Positions 8,325 to 17,433 of a stretch of DNA of 49,696 nucleotides are shown one piece after another; within the stretch, counting starts at the first letter, position 1, and every line of letters begins with the position of its first letter. The notes below the pieces were generated by a model. That model was not told the origin of the DNA, did not search any database, and saw only the letters and a list, made by a program, of their open reading frames with translations. The position numbers were made by a program, and so were the translations under genes. The stretch is from NCBI RefSeq assembly GCF_000428925.1, contig NZ_AUAW01000017.1, positions 1-49,696 of the forward strand, in the 5' to 3' direction. Source of the stretch: Furfurilactobacillus rossiae DSM 15814 (GTDB taxonomy: Bacteria; Bacillota; Bacilli; Lactobacillales; Lactobacillaceae).

Positions 8325-9071
8325 CTACTTTTCGCGAATAAAATCGCGTAATTTTTTGATGGTGCCACGCGAGAAATTCAACTCGTCACCGTTACTCATC
8401 GTAACATGCCCCAACGTAAAGTTGACGGTCTGAATATGTTCTGTATTGAGAATATAACTTTGAAAGCCATTAAAAAAATTGTCTGCTGTCAGATGACTAG
8501 CTAATTCATGAATACTGCCATTCACCTCGTAACGGTTATTTGTCGTGACGACCGTAACTTTTTTCAACCGACGCACCTTTTCAATATATAACAGATCATC
8601 TTGGCGCAACCGAATTAAAAAACCACCGTTCTTGATTTCTAAATAAGCCGGCTGGTTCGGATGGACCTGATTCAAATGATCCTGAATCGTCACTAAAATT
8701 TGGCGAAGCTGAGGTTTAAACTTCTCAGCATCAAACATAAATTCCTTGGAAAGAAATCCTGTAGGCATGGTCATCGACGTGATTGTTTCAAACGCACGAT
8801 CCTCACGAATAGAGACATAGACAATATAGCCTAAGGGGTCCACCTCGCGAATTCGTCGAGCCAGTTCAATACCATCAACCGCCGCATTAAGCTGAATGTC
8901 CAAGAAATAAATGTTTGGGCCCGGATGGTCAGCCAATGTTGCTAACACTTTTTCCGGTCGCCCTTCGCTTTCAATCGGAATGTCCATATTTAATTCTTTA
9001 AGTTCGTTTTCAAGGCAAGTTGTCAGCCATAGTCGTTCCTTTAAATTATCTTCACAAACGTAAAGAATCAT
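8325..9071 (-). CDS. LytTR (AgrA/ComE-type) response regulator, orphan
   Basis: A 248-residue response regulator. The receiver domain has the acidic pocket CEDN (residues 6-9) and the phosphoacceptor D58 in IYFLDIQLN; the C-terminal LytTR DNA-binding domain runs from about 140 (PAYLEIKNGGFLIRL) to the end (FSRGTIKKLRDFIREK). AgrA-class regulators normally act in peptide quorum-sensing circuits with a HPK10 kinase and a peptide. Neither is in this window: downstream is an HD hydrolase and upstream is a 726-bp gap followed by a divergent ABC exporter. AAAGGAG precedes the ATG. Confidence 0.92.
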   Translation of the reverse strand: MILYVCEDNLKERLWLTTCLENELKELNMDIPIESEGRPEKVLATLADHPGPNIYFLDIQLNAAVDGIELARRIREVDPLGYIVYVSIREDRAFETITSMTMPTGFLSKEFMFDAEKFKPQLRQILVTIQDHLNQVHPNQPAYLEIKNGGFLIRLRQDDLLYIEKVRRLKKVTVVTTNNRYEVNGSIHELASHLTADNFFNGFQSYILNTEHIQTVNFTLGHVTMSNGDELNFSRGTIKKLRDFIREK

Positions 9072-9797
9072 GACGATTTCTCCTTTGTTTACCTTGTTTA
9101 CATCCCAACAATCGTGCTTACGTTTATCGGGCCTCGTTATTTTTTATGTTGCCAATAAACTCTTAAATCAATATACGTTGTATCGCCACCAACTTGTCTT
9201 CATTTTATCAACTGAAAACTATTCATCATTCTAAAAAAGCGGACATTAGTTCAAAAACGTCTAAACTATCGTTGCTCATATCATTTGCCGATACGATTAC
9301 TGGCCTACTGCGGACCAATGACCTCTAACGCTCTGATCACATCGTCCATGATCCATCATCAAGTAAACTTTGTTACTACGATTCTAACGAAAAAGCGTCG
9401 CCGCCGAACCGGCACTTGAAGGTAGCTCCTAAAAGACTACTTCCACACGGTCATGACAACGCAAATAAATTTTCTGATTTGTCATGCTAAATGCTGTCCC
9501 GCAATTGATTGTAATGCACCCGCCCGCTCAAATGCGCACGGCAAACCCATTTTAATCAATTTACGTCCCAAATTATCAGCAGACTGTCAGTTGTTCGTCA
9601 ATTTAATTAATGAATTTGTATCACACGTCTTTTATTTAAACTGAGACGGCCGATATTCCGACTATTTTATCATCTGCAAAATTTTAAAATTGACACCCCC
9701 AGAATAGCACTCTACACTGACAGCGACAGGATATTTAACCTGCAAATTGACAAGTCTTCCAACTGCAATTTCATCTGCCTAAAGGGGGCATTGAACC
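9072..9797. other. Long intergenic stretch between LytTR and ABC genes
   Basis: This 726-bp gap separates the divergent LytTR regulator and ABC exporter. I find the exporter promoter (9690-9718) and otherwise A/T-rich sequence without a convincing gene. A few short frames exist on both strands but none has a good ribosome site. No clear pair of direct 9-bp LytTR boxes was seen. It could hold a small RNA or a very short peptide that I cannot recognise. Confidence 0.5.
9690..9718 (+). promoter_or_regulatory. Promoter of the ABC exporter operon
   Basis: TTGACA (9690-9695), 17 bp, TACACT (9713-9718), about 80 bp before the ATPase start. A second TTGACA lies at about 9746. The perfect -35 suggests that no activator is strictly needed. 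Confidence 0.75.
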
Positions 9798-10736
9798 ATG
9801 CAATTATCCCCAGTAATTCACGTATCTCATCTTCAAAAACGATTTGGTAAATTTCAAGCATTACACGATGTCTCGTTTGACGTACAACCTGGTGAAGTAT
9901 TTGGGTTTATTGGTCCAAACGGAGCCGGAAAATCAACAACAATTCGCACATTACTTGGTCTATTAAGAGCAACAGGTGGTACGGCCACCATTTTTGGGAA
10001 GGACGTTTTTCGCGACGCGGTCAGTATTCATAAAAATATCGCCTATGTTCCTGGCGACGTTTATTTGTGGCCTAATCTTACAGGTGGTGAAATTATCGAC
10101 CTATTTCTCCGGCTCAGTCGCCAGCAACATTCTAAACGAACGGATGAGTTAATTAAGGCGTTTGGACTCGATATCGGTAAGAAAGCACGCACCTATTCCA
10201 AGGGGAATCGGCAGAAAGTTGCCCTGATTGCTGCCTTATCGCAAAGGGCCGATTTATATATCTTCGACGAGCCAACATCTGGCCTCGACCCGCTCAATGA
10301 GCAGGTTTCCCAGGACGAAGTAAAAGCCTTAAAGGCGGCTGGCAAAGCAATTTTGCTATCTAGCCATATTTTGTCGGAAGTTGAACAAATGTGTGATCGT
10401 ATTGGTATCATCCGTGAAGGTCAAATTATTGAAACAGGTACGCTCACGGAAATGCAACACTTGACCCGCACGCAGATTTCAGTGACTACTAAAACGCCAT
10501 TGACCGACTTAAGCAATCAACCTGGTGTTCATCAACTCAAACAAACTAATCCAACTACGGCAATTTTTGCGGCCGATTCAGACGCCATGACTGCAATTAC
10601 TCAATACTTAGCCGATCATCAAATCCTAACGTTACGAAGCACCCCGCCAACTTTAGAGGATCTATTTTTACGCTATTATGGCCGTGAAAATGAGCGGCCT
10701 GTGAACTCAACGACGGGAGATGGTCCTGATGCCTAA
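9798..10736 (+). CDS. ABC transporter ATP-binding protein
   Basis: A 312-residue ABC ATPase of the drug/antibiotic exporter class. Walker A is GPNGAGKST (39-47), the signature YSKGNRQKVA stands in place of LSGGQ, and Walker B is LYIFDEPTSGLDP (about 155-167), with a C-terminal extension that typically regulates or pairs with the permease. GGGGG precedes the ATG. The permease gene follows with overlap, so the two form one exporter. Export of a toxic compound or peptide is inferred from family; no substrate biosynthesis genes are nearby. Confidence 0.93.
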   Translation: MQLSPVIHVSHLQKRFGKFQALHDVSFDVQPGEVFGFIGPNGAGKSTTIRTLLGLLRATGGTATIFGKDVFRDAVSIHKNIAYVPGDVYLWPNLTGGEIIDLFLRLSRQQHSKRTDELIKAFGLDIGKKARTYSKGNRQKVALIAALSQRADLYIFDEPTSGLDPLNEQVSQDEVKALKAAGKAILLSSHILSEVEQMCDRIGIIREGQIIETGTLTEMQHLTRTQISVTTKTPLTDLSNQPGVHQLKQTNPTTAIFAADSDAMTAITQYLADHQILTLRSTPPTLEDLFLRYYGRENERPVNSTTGDGPDA

Positions 10737-12351
10737 GCAACCGTTCTTTCAAACAGGCCAAATCTTACGAATCAATCTTCGGCGCGATTGGCTTAAGTTG
10801 TTGATTTGGCTGATTGCGCTAGGAGGTTTATTCGCAAGTATTGCAGCCAAGTTCAATAACTTATACGGAAGCAAAACCGCCATTGAAAAAATTACTGCCA
10901 CGTTAAATACGCCGGCAATGATTTCACTTTTTGGGCGTCTCCCCCATGGCCCGTACAGTTCCGCTGATGTCTTTGCCGGCGAGATGACGGTTTTTATGGC
11001 CATTTTCGGAGTCATTATGAACTATTCATTAGCCATTGCACTGACACGTGGTGACGAAGATAGCGGTGTGACGGAACTGGTATCAGCGCGCTACGTCGGC
11101 CCTTATGCCACTATGATGGCAGCAATTAGTGAATTAGTGGTTGCAAACGGCCTGTTAGCGTTACTTTACGCAGGCGGCCTGCAAATTGCTGGTTTAAATG
11201 GCACTAATACGGGTGGCAACCTTGTTCTTGGTGTCAGCCTTGGACTCAGTGGTCTGATGTTTGGTCTGCTTGCTATCGTTTGTGCACAACTAACATCTAG
11301 TAGCCGTGCTGCAACAAGTCTTGCTTACCTACTCTTTGGCATTGTCTACCTTGGGCGCATGTTAACCGATGTTTCACATCCCCGCTACACATGGCTTTCT
11401 CCACTTGGTTGGGTTGAAAAGTTGCAAACGTACCGCAACAACAATTGGCTTCCAGCCATGTTAATGCTGCTCACTATCGTTGTTTTCATGGTCCTCGCAA
11501 TCATGCTTCGAGCGCGCCGGGATCTTAACGCAGGTATTTTGGCCACCCGGCCTGGTCGGAGGCATGCCAGCCCTTTTCTTCGCGGGCCAATTTCACTAGT
11601 GGGCCGGTTGGAGCGCAATACTATACTAGCTTGGGTAATCGGTCTCTGTATTTTTGGCGCGATGTACGGTTCCGTTTTTAACACCGTCGCTGACATTCTC
11701 AAGTCGAATCCTATTACGGTAAAATTGTTAGCTGATCCTCATACTGCCGCGTTAGCCACTACTCAAGTTCTAAAATCATTTATTGCCCTGCTAATGATCA
11801 TTTTCACGGTTTGTGCAATCATTCCCGGTCTACAAATTATTTATCGAATCGCCACGGATGAGCAACGGGGAATGCTTGAAATGCTGCATGCCCGGCCCGT
11901 TTCCCGTCTCCGGCTTAACGTGGTTCTCAGTCTTTGGGGCATCGTCATCAGTTTATTAGCGCTTGTGGCAGCTGTCGGTGGTTTAGCCGTTGCAGCGAAC
12001 ATGGTGTTAGACCACCCCTTGGCTAACAAACTATTTATTCATGGCTTGCTCGCCAACATCTCGCCGCTACTCATTTTCTTAGGTGCCGGTGCGTTACTCG
12101 TTGGTTGGCTGCCTAAACTACGCAGTCTTGTTTGGCTCTACCTTGGTGCAACCTTTGTGATGAACTACTTCGGTCGCTTATTTGATTTACCTGAGTGGGC
12201 AACCAAATTGTCACCATTTGGATTCATTGGTCATGTGCCCGCTTCGCCGCTGAACTGGTCTGTATTCTGGTGGCAAACTGGGATAGCCGCGGTTTTATTT
12301 GTTGTTGGACTGATCGGATATCAGTTGCGTGATCTGAACAGTGCCAACTAA
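10729..12351 (+). CDS. ABC exporter permease, large two-half type
   Basis: A 540-residue permease with about 12 membrane segments, comparable to the 'exporter of polyketide antibiotics' permeases that fuse two ABC-2 halves. The halves are visible as two blocks (about residues 20-270 and 300-540) separated by a basic stretch RARRDLNAGILATRPGRRHA. It overlaps the ATPase gene by 8 bp. The ATG at 10729 is preferred over the one at 10720 because GGGAG would abut the latter. Together with the ATPase it probably pumps a hydrophobic toxin or peptide; specificity unknown. Confidence 0.88.
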   Translation: MPKQPFFQTGQILRINLRRDWLKLLIWLIALGGLFASIAAKFNNLYGSKTAIEKITATLNTPAMISLFGRLPHGPYSSADVFAGEMTVFMAIFGVIMNYSLAIALTRGDEDSGVTELVSARYVGPYATMMAAISELVVANGLLALLYAGGLQIAGLNGTNTGGNLVLGVSLGLSGLMFGLLAIVCAQLTSSSRAATSLAYLLFGIVYLGRMLTDVSHPRYTWLSPLGWVEKLQTYRNNNWLPAMLMLLTIVVFMVLAIMLRARRDLNAGILATRPGRRHASPFLRGPISLVGRLERNTILAWVIGLCIFGAMYGSVFNTVADILKSNPITVKLLADPHTAALATTQVLKSFIALLMIIFTVCAIIPGLQIIYRIATDEQRGMLEMLHARPVSRLRLNVVLSLWGIVISLLALVAAVGGLAVAANMVLDHPLANKLFIHGLLANISPLLIFLGAGALLVGWLPKLRSLVWLYLGATFVMNYFGRLFDLPEWATKLSPFGFIGHVPASPLNWSVFWWQTGIAAVLFVVGLIGYQLRDLNSAN

Positions 12352-12384
12352 CTATAAAAAGTTAAAAACTGCAACTTGTCCAGC

Positions 12385-12575
12385 CGTCTCCCGTTACGCC
12401 GACTGGAAACGCCGCTCCGTGGGGATCGGGTTCAACCCGCACAAGCCACGGTTTTCTCCCTCGATTCTGAGCCAAAGTTCGTCTCAGAACTCGTCCCACA
12501 ACACTAAGCGGCCAAATTCACGCCGCCAAGTGTTGTCGACACGGATCTCTGTTTCCAATCAGCTCCACTCCTATT
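12385..12575 (-). ncRNA. Structured RNA repeat, copy R2
   Basis: Reading the minus strand: closing helix GCTGATTGGAAAC with GTTTCCAGTCGGC (two G-U pairs), P2 TCCGTG/CACGGA, central hairpin ACAACACT...AGTGTTGT with inner GCGGC/GCCGC, P4 TTCTGAG/CTCAGAA, P5 ACCG/CGGGT, and the CGAGG and GATCCCCACG linkers. It belongs to the subfamily shared with R5 and R6. It lies 34 bp past the ABC permease stop, antisense to that gene. Confidence 0.75.
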
Positions 12576-12717
12576 ACAGATAAATAAACCGCTACTTACA
12601 TGGCATCATTGAACGTTAAATGACACTCTCAGGAAATTGACAACCGTAAGTGGCATTTATATTGGTACTAAAGCTGCAACTCATTGTTAATAAACCTTCA
12701 ACTCTATGTTGAACACA

Positions 12718-12768
12718 AAAACGCTTCATCCCGTCGTCACAACAAAATGACGGGATGAAGCGTTTTAG
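12718..12768. terminator. Bidirectional terminator
   Basis: AAAACGCTTCATCCCGTC and GACGGGATGAAGCGTTTT form a 17-18 bp stem with A/T flanks on both sides. It terminates the alpha/beta hydrolase gene from the right and any readthrough from the left. The rest of 12576-12717 shows nothing recognisable. Confidence 0.88.
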
Positions 12769-12817
12769 ACTAGAACAATGTCCATATATCTATCGTTAAT
12801 CAATACCTAGTCAACAA

Positions 12818-13774
12818 TTATTCTTGTGGCAATCGATAGGTCAAATATTGATCAAGAAATTGTTTAACATGCTGTTGATAGGCTGCCGGATTAATCCAAA
12901 AGCTTTCAGCGTGCGTTGCATCCTTCACGACCCATTTTTCCTTTGGTCCCTGAGTCGCATCGTAATTAGCCGCCAGCATTTCAGCAGGAACGAAAATATC
13001 TTTTTCACCATGAATGAAGAAAATTGGCCGGCGATTACGTTTGAGTTGCTCAGCCGATGAAACCTGCGTCAGGCTAAACCCTTGTTTGCGCTGATTAATC
13101 GCGTTCACCGCTGGCAAAAACGGGTATTTTGGTAAATGGAAATTTCGTTTGAGCAAGTACACCAACTCGTCATCAATGCTGGAATAGCCACAATCCGCAA
13201 TGATACAACGCACTTGCTCTGGGAGGACTTCCCCACTCATCATCTCAACCGTGGCACCGCCCATTGATACACCAAATAAGACGATCCGCGCATCCTGACC
13301 AGTGTCTTCGATAACGCGCTGAATCCAATCCAAATAATCCAAGCGGTCCAGCCAGCCAAACGTAATGTAGCGACCAGCAGATCGGCCATGCGCCCGATCA
13401 TCAGGCAATAATACGTTGTAACCTAACTCGTGAAACATTTTCGCGTAGTTGGCCATCGTCTCGCCGTTGCCCTTGTAACCGTGTGAAATGATCACCGTGT
13501 CCGTCGTTTGTACATCTGCTGCTAAATAAGTAGCTGCCAATTTATGCGCGGCATCATCCTCGTGCAAATGCCAAACCTGCGTTGGCTGATTACGTAACCA
13601 GTCAACATAACCGTAGTAGGCATCCGCGTATTTCTGTTTCTCTTTCGAAGTTTCAGGAACCTTGTTTACGCGGTTGAAGGCATACCGATACAGTTGTTCT
13701 GAAATGCCGGCAACACCCGTTGCAATCACAAATGGCGCTGCCAAACTAACCATTGTTCTCTTTTTCACTGTCAA
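12818..13774 (-). CDS. Alpha/beta hydrolase, membrane-anchored
   Basis: A 318-residue alpha/beta hydrolase of the serine aminopeptidase/YqkD-like type. An N-terminal basic stretch and hydrophobic segment (about residues 8-26) suggest a membrane anchor with the domain outside. The nucleophile serine is in LFGVSMGGATVEMM, the acid probably in FFIHGEKDIFVPAEM, and the histidine in KDATHAESFW; HGYKGNGETMANYA supplies the oxyanion region. The substrate (ester, peptide or lipid) is not predictable. It follows the 13814-14521 gene after 40 bp, possibly in one transcript. Confidence 0.88.
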   Translation of the reverse strand: MTVKKRTMVSLAAPFVIATGVAGISEQLYRYAFNRVNKVPETSKEKQKYADAYYGYVDWLRNQPTQVWHLHEDDAAHKLAATYLAADVQTTDTVIISHGYKGNGETMANYAKMFHELGYNVLLPDDRAHGRSAGRYITFGWLDRLDYLDWIQRVIEDTGQDARIVLFGVSMGGATVEMMSGEVLPEQVRCIIADCGYSSIDDELVYLLKRNFHLPKYPFLPAVNAINQRKQGFSLTQVSSAEQLKRNRRPIFFIHGEKDIFVPAEMLAANYDATQGPKEKWVVKDATHAESFWINPAAYQQHVKQFLDQYLTYRLPQE

Positions 13775-13813
13775 TCTCCAATCCCTGAACGCGGCACCAT
13801 TGTCGTTTGCACA

Positions 13814-14521
13814 CTACTTTGACGAATGCTTGTGCCTGCCGAGCCAGCAGTAACTGATTAATACGGCCAGTACACAGGTAATCATGCTACTAAGCCAGCT
13901 TGCCAATACCTGATTCCAAGTGCTCCAATAGCCCGCGCTCACTAAACTAAATACTGATATTAATCGCAATTGTTGCGACCAGTCAAACATTAACCGTCCA
14001 ACAGCAATAAAAATAGTTAACCCAAATGTCGCTGCTAGTGTCCACCACATTGTCGCCATACGGCTTACCTTATGAATACCAATGACCTCATAGATCACCT
14101 GGCCACTTAATATCAGTGGGAACAGACCTAACTGCATTCGCCAGTACTGGCGCCACGGGAAGACAATGTTATGTCCTAAAAATAATGTTCCAGTAGTTAG
14201 TAATATCACCTGATTAACGACCATCAGTGCTATATCAACACAAAGCGTCATTAAAAAGAGGTTTTGCCAGCTTTGTTTGCCCGTCACATTGCCATTTTTC
14301 TTTTTTGCCATGCTAATTAAAATGCCGGATACAACCCATGATAAAAAGAACACAAAAACACGTGTTTGCGCTAATATTGGCACAACTGTTGCGAACTCAA
14401 CGCCGTGTAATGACGCGAGCCAACCGGTGAGCCCAAGTGGCAATAGGATGTCACAAACGCATAGTAGCCAAACTAAACGATTGCGTTTTAATTGCTTCAT
14501 CACAGTGGTCATTGTTGTCAC
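13814..14521 (-). CDS. Uncharacterised six-helix membrane protein
   Basis: A 235-residue protein with about six hydrophobic helices and short charged ends (N-terminus KQLKRNR, C-terminus RHKHSSK), architecture resembling the ABC-2 permeases of bacteriocin-immunity exporters. No motif decides function and no ATPase is adjacent. The start is a GTG at 14521 with GGAGG six bases upstream; the ATG nine bases further in is an alternative. It lies upstream of the alpha/beta hydrolase on the same strand. Confidence 0.65.
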   Translation of the reverse strand: MTTMTTVMKQLKRNRLVWLLCVCDILLPLGLTGWLASLHGVEFATVVPILAQTRVFVFFLSWVVSGILISMAKKKNGNVTGKQSWQNLFLMTLCVDIALMVVNQVILLTTGTLFLGHNIVFPWRQYWRMQLGLFPLILSGQVIYEVIGIHKVSRMATMWWTLAATFGLTIFIAVGRLMFDWSQQLRLISVFSLVSAGYWSTWNQVLASWLSSMITCVLAVLISYCWLGRHKHSSK

Positions 14522-14758
14522 AATCTGCCTCCGGCCCTTTTACTAACAATTTATCAGTAAATGGCGTATAATTTTTTGTTGGACTTTCATCATTTTGAAT
14601 GATTGGTTCAATCTATTTTAGCGCTAACGTACCTGACTGTGCCAACTTCACAATTGACTGAGGCAGTCACTGTCCTCGTTAGCGTCACTTATCTATTTCA
14701 TTGTCAAAACGATTTTTATGACTGTTTACATAAATGTTGTTCACAAGGAGGCTTTTTC

Positions 14759-16228
14759 GTGTCCAATTCATCATCCGAATTTAAAGTGGTCGATGCCAAT
14801 GGCAAACCCTATAACCGTTTGCTTCTCATCATCACAATGCTTATAGGGACGTTTAGCACATTTATCGTGCAGACGACCCTTACCACCGCATTTCCAACTC
14901 TAATGCGCACGTTCAATATCGATGCCGATTCCGTTCAATGGTTGACCACTGGATTCATGCTAGCGATGGGCATCACCATCCCTATTTCCGCATTTCTGTT
15001 GCAACGTTACAGTTCCAAGGCACTGTACTTAACCGCGATGGCCATTTTCTTTGTCGGTACCTTTATTTGTATGATTGCGCCAACATTTGGCGTGCTTCTA
15101 GCCGGCCGTTTGATTGAAGCCGTTGCCGTTGGAATCACCGCGCCAACGTTTCAAACAACAATGCTGACAATCTTCCCGCCTGAACGTCGTGGGTCGGCCA
15201 TGGGCTTAGCCGGAATTGTTATCGGATTAGCGCCTGCCATCGGACCTACCCTGTCTGGGTGGTTATTGCTCAATTACTCTTGGCGAGCATTGTTCGTCGT
15301 CATTTTGCCATTCCCAGTCATCGTCTTCACCCTTGCTATCTTCACCATGCGTAAGATTTTTCCAACAAAGAAAACCAGTGCGGATTGGGTGTCAGTCGCA
15401 CTGTCCACAATCGGTTTTGGGAGCATGCTTTACGCATTCAGTAGTGTCGGATCCAGCTCGTGGACGGCGCCGAAAGTGTACATCACCTTAATTATCGGCT
15501 TTGTTTTCGTTGGCTTATTCATTTGGCGGTCACTGACGATCGAAAATCCGCTACTGCAATTGCGGGTGTTCAAATCACCAATTTACACCCTGTCCGTCAT
15601 TGAAGTAGCCGTTGTTAACATGGCCATGATGGGCGCCGAAATGGTGGTGCCGCTCTATATTCAAACAGTTCGCGGTGAATCAGCCTTTCACTCTGGATTG
15701 ATTCTGTTGCCTGGAGCGTTAATGATGGGAATCATGAGTCCCATTACCGGTCGCATATTCGACCGCATTGGAGCCCGCCGTTTGGCAATCACCGGGATGT
15801 TCTTACTGACGATTGGAACAGCATTCTTCGTCACATTGACGGAAACAACCCCGATCATCTTCGTTACCATCCTGTACACCATCCGAATGTTTGGGATCTC
15901 AATGGTCATGATGCCAGTGACGACAACCGGGATGAACGCCCTACCGTTAAGCCTCATGAGTCACGGAACCTCTGTTAACAACACTGGACGTCAGGTCTTC
16001 TCGTCAATGGGAACGGCCATCCTCATTTCTGTATTAACAAACGTGACCAACTCTAATATGCCAGCTAAATCGTTGCTGCACAGCACACCACTCACCTATG
16101 GTACACACGCATTATCCGCAACGCTGGCAGGTTATCATGCAGCTTTCCTCACTGCAACTATCTTTGCATTAATTGGTCTCGTGCTAGCCTTCCGCATTAA
16201 ACCGGGTAACTTAAGGAGGCGTGGATAA
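14759..16228 (+). CDS. MFS multidrug exporter, DHA2 (EmrB/QacA) family
   Basis: A 489-residue transporter with about 14 membrane helices, the DHA2 drug:proton antiporter layout. Motif C-like AGIVIGLAPAIGPTLSGW in helix 5 and the motif A-like GRIFDRIGARRLAITG in the second half are visible. The frame runs further upstream, but AAGGAGG eight bases before the GTG at 14759 sets the start. The next gene begins in its stop codon (TAATG), and that DUF4811 partner recurs beside such exporters in lactobacilli. Substrate unknown; export of cationic or amphipathic toxic compounds is likely. Confidence 0.92.
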   Translation: MSNSSSEFKVVDANGKPYNRLLLIITMLIGTFSTFIVQTTLTTAFPTLMRTFNIDADSVQWLTTGFMLAMGITIPISAFLLQRYSSKALYLTAMAIFFVGTFICMIAPTFGVLLAGRLIEAVAVGITAPTFQTTMLTIFPPERRGSAMGLAGIVIGLAPAIGPTLSGWLLLNYSWRALFVVILPFPVIVFTLAIFTMRKIFPTKKTSADWVSVALSTIGFGSMLYAFSSVGSSSWTAPKVYITLIIGFVFVGLFIWRSLTIENPLLQLRVFKSPIYTLSVIEVAVVNMAMMGAEMVVPLYIQTVRGESAFHSGLILLPGALMMGIMSPITGRIFDRIGARRLAITGMFLLTIGTAFFVTLTETTPIIFVTILYTIRMFGISMVMMPVTTTGMNALPLSLMSHGTSVNNTGRQVFSSMGTAILISVLTNVTNSNMPAKSLLHSTPLTYGTHALSATLAGYHAAFLTATIFALIGLVLAFRIKPGNLRRRG

Positions 16229-16920
16229 TGGTCATTATCGCATTAATTATTGCAACGCTTGGGTTATTTTGGGCCGTCGTGCTTCTCAATGGTCATCAAT
16301 TACGCCGCTGGCTAATTGGCGGTTTTCTGATTTTATTCTTGGGCATGATTGGTTTACTGATAGCAAACGACAATTTTCAGTACGGCATGGTAAAGACGCA
16401 TCAACGAACGACATCAACGTTGGTCTCCAGTATTCCGAACCAACCCGCTAGTGTGCCTAATGTCCTTCTCTATCAACCCTTAGGAAATGGCACAGAAAAG
16501 GTCTATCTGTACCGGACCAACACGTCGCAAGCCAAACCACAGGCAGTGCCAACTAAGCATGTCAGTTCCAAACTAAAAATAGCGACGAGCGATCAGGCAA
16601 CTTTAACCGTAACCACCTCTCGTTGGCAATATCGTAACGATTGGCAACATGCGCTGTTTGCATTTTCTGGCGAACAAAACCGTGTTGCCCACCGTGATTA
16701 CACGTTCCGTTTGCCACAAACGTGGTTAAGTCTCAGCACCACTGAGGCCAAACAACTTGCCAAGATTATGAAATCACCTGTCCGACAACAAGCGATTAAA
16801 ACAAAGGTTACTGAGCAGGTAGCTAAGGCAGTTAAACAAGATTCTAAAATGTCGGCTTCACAACGTTCTGCATTAATTCAGAAAACGACAATCGTCGTGC
16901 TTAAAGCACAACTAAAATAA
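16228..16920 (+). CDS. DUF4811-type membrane protein
   Basis: A 230-residue protein with two N-terminal membrane helices (about 1-20 and 26-46) and a long extracytoplasmic domain ending in a basic helical tail (about 170-230). I recognise the general pattern of DUF4811 proteins that sit directly behind DHA2 exporters. It overlaps the exporter stop by one base, so translational coupling and joint function, perhaps as an accessory or chaperone-like subunit, are inferred. No catalytic motif is seen. Confidence 0.75.
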   Translation: MVIIALIIATLGLFWAVVLLNGHQLRRWLIGGFLILFLGMIGLLIANDNFQYGMVKTHQRTTSTLVSSIPNQPASVPNVLLYQPLGNGTEKVYLYRTNTSQAKPQAVPTKHVSSKLKIATSDQATLTVTTSRWQYRNDWQHALFAFSGEQNRVAHRDYTFRLPQTWLSLSTTEAKQLAKIMKSPVRQQAIKTKVTEQVAKAVKQDSKMSASQRSALIQKTTIVVLKAQLK

Positions 16921-16930
16921 AAATCATTTA

Positions 16931-17000
16931 AAAAGAGTGGCGGCTTAGCCTAACTAACGGATTGATAAACTGTTAGTTACGTTAAGTTGCCACTCTTTTC
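16931..17000. terminator. Bidirectional terminator, bulged hairpin
   Basis: AAAAAGAGTGGC pairs with GCCACTCTTTT across a larger branched region that contains the inner pair CTAACTAAC/GTTAGTTA. It sits between the converging DUF4811 and VOC genes. Confidence 0.75.
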
Positions 17001-17043
17001 TTATTCTTTTTGGAATCTCTGCGATAAGTTCTGCTGGAAACGA

Positions 17044-17433
17044 CTACAACGTTCCCACAGCCGCTAGTTCCACCAAGTTTTGATCCGGATCACGAACATA
17101 CAACGATGTCATCGTCCCCCTTGCACCATGGCGAACCACAGGGCCAGTTTCGATAATTAAATGTTGCTGCTCTGCCCATGTGACTAAGGTCTTCGGCGTC
17201 TTATCCGTCATGAGACAAAAATCACTGCTACCAAACGTCGGGTGCGCAGCTACCGGCAAATGAGGGTGCGCTTTTATCTGGAGATTAATTTTCTGATTTG
17301 AAGACAGTCGAATCGCTGTCCGACCGTCTTCAAATTGTTCGGTGGTCAATCCTAACCGATCCCGATAAAATTTCACGCTCCGATCAATACTGGCCACTGT
17401 AAGGACAAAATGATCAATTTCAAACGCACTCAT
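17044..17433 (-). CDS. VOC family protein (glyoxalase/dioxygenase fold)
   Basis: A 129-residue vicinal-oxygen-chelate protein with two beta-alpha-beta-beta modules. Candidate metal ligands are H in FEIDHFVLTVASIDRSVKFY (residue 7), H in the middle (GFGSSDFC region is unusual) and E in DPDQNLVELAAVG near the end. The family includes glyoxalase I, fosfomycin-resistance proteins and extradiol dioxygenases; this short orphan type is usually annotated only as VOC protein. Its start overlaps the Ppx stop by 4 bp, making it the last gene of the polyphosphate operon. Confidence 0.85.
   Translation of the reverse strand: MSAFEIDHFVLTVASIDRSVKFYRDRLGLTTEQFEDGRTAIRLSSNQKINLQIKAHPHLPVAAHPTFGSSDFCLMTDKTPKTLVTWAEQQHLIIETGPVVRHGARGTMTSLYVRDPDQNLVELAAVGTL

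Noticed and set aside
9260-9350. Short minus-strand frames in the LytTR-ABC gap, e.g. one starting MSNDSLDVFELM
   Set aside because: Length about 17-30 codons, no good ribosome site, and no similarity I recognise; too weak to call a peptide gene.
9453-9644. 63-codon plus-strand frame in the same gap
   Set aside because: No ribosome binding site before its ATG and a composition unlike a real protein.
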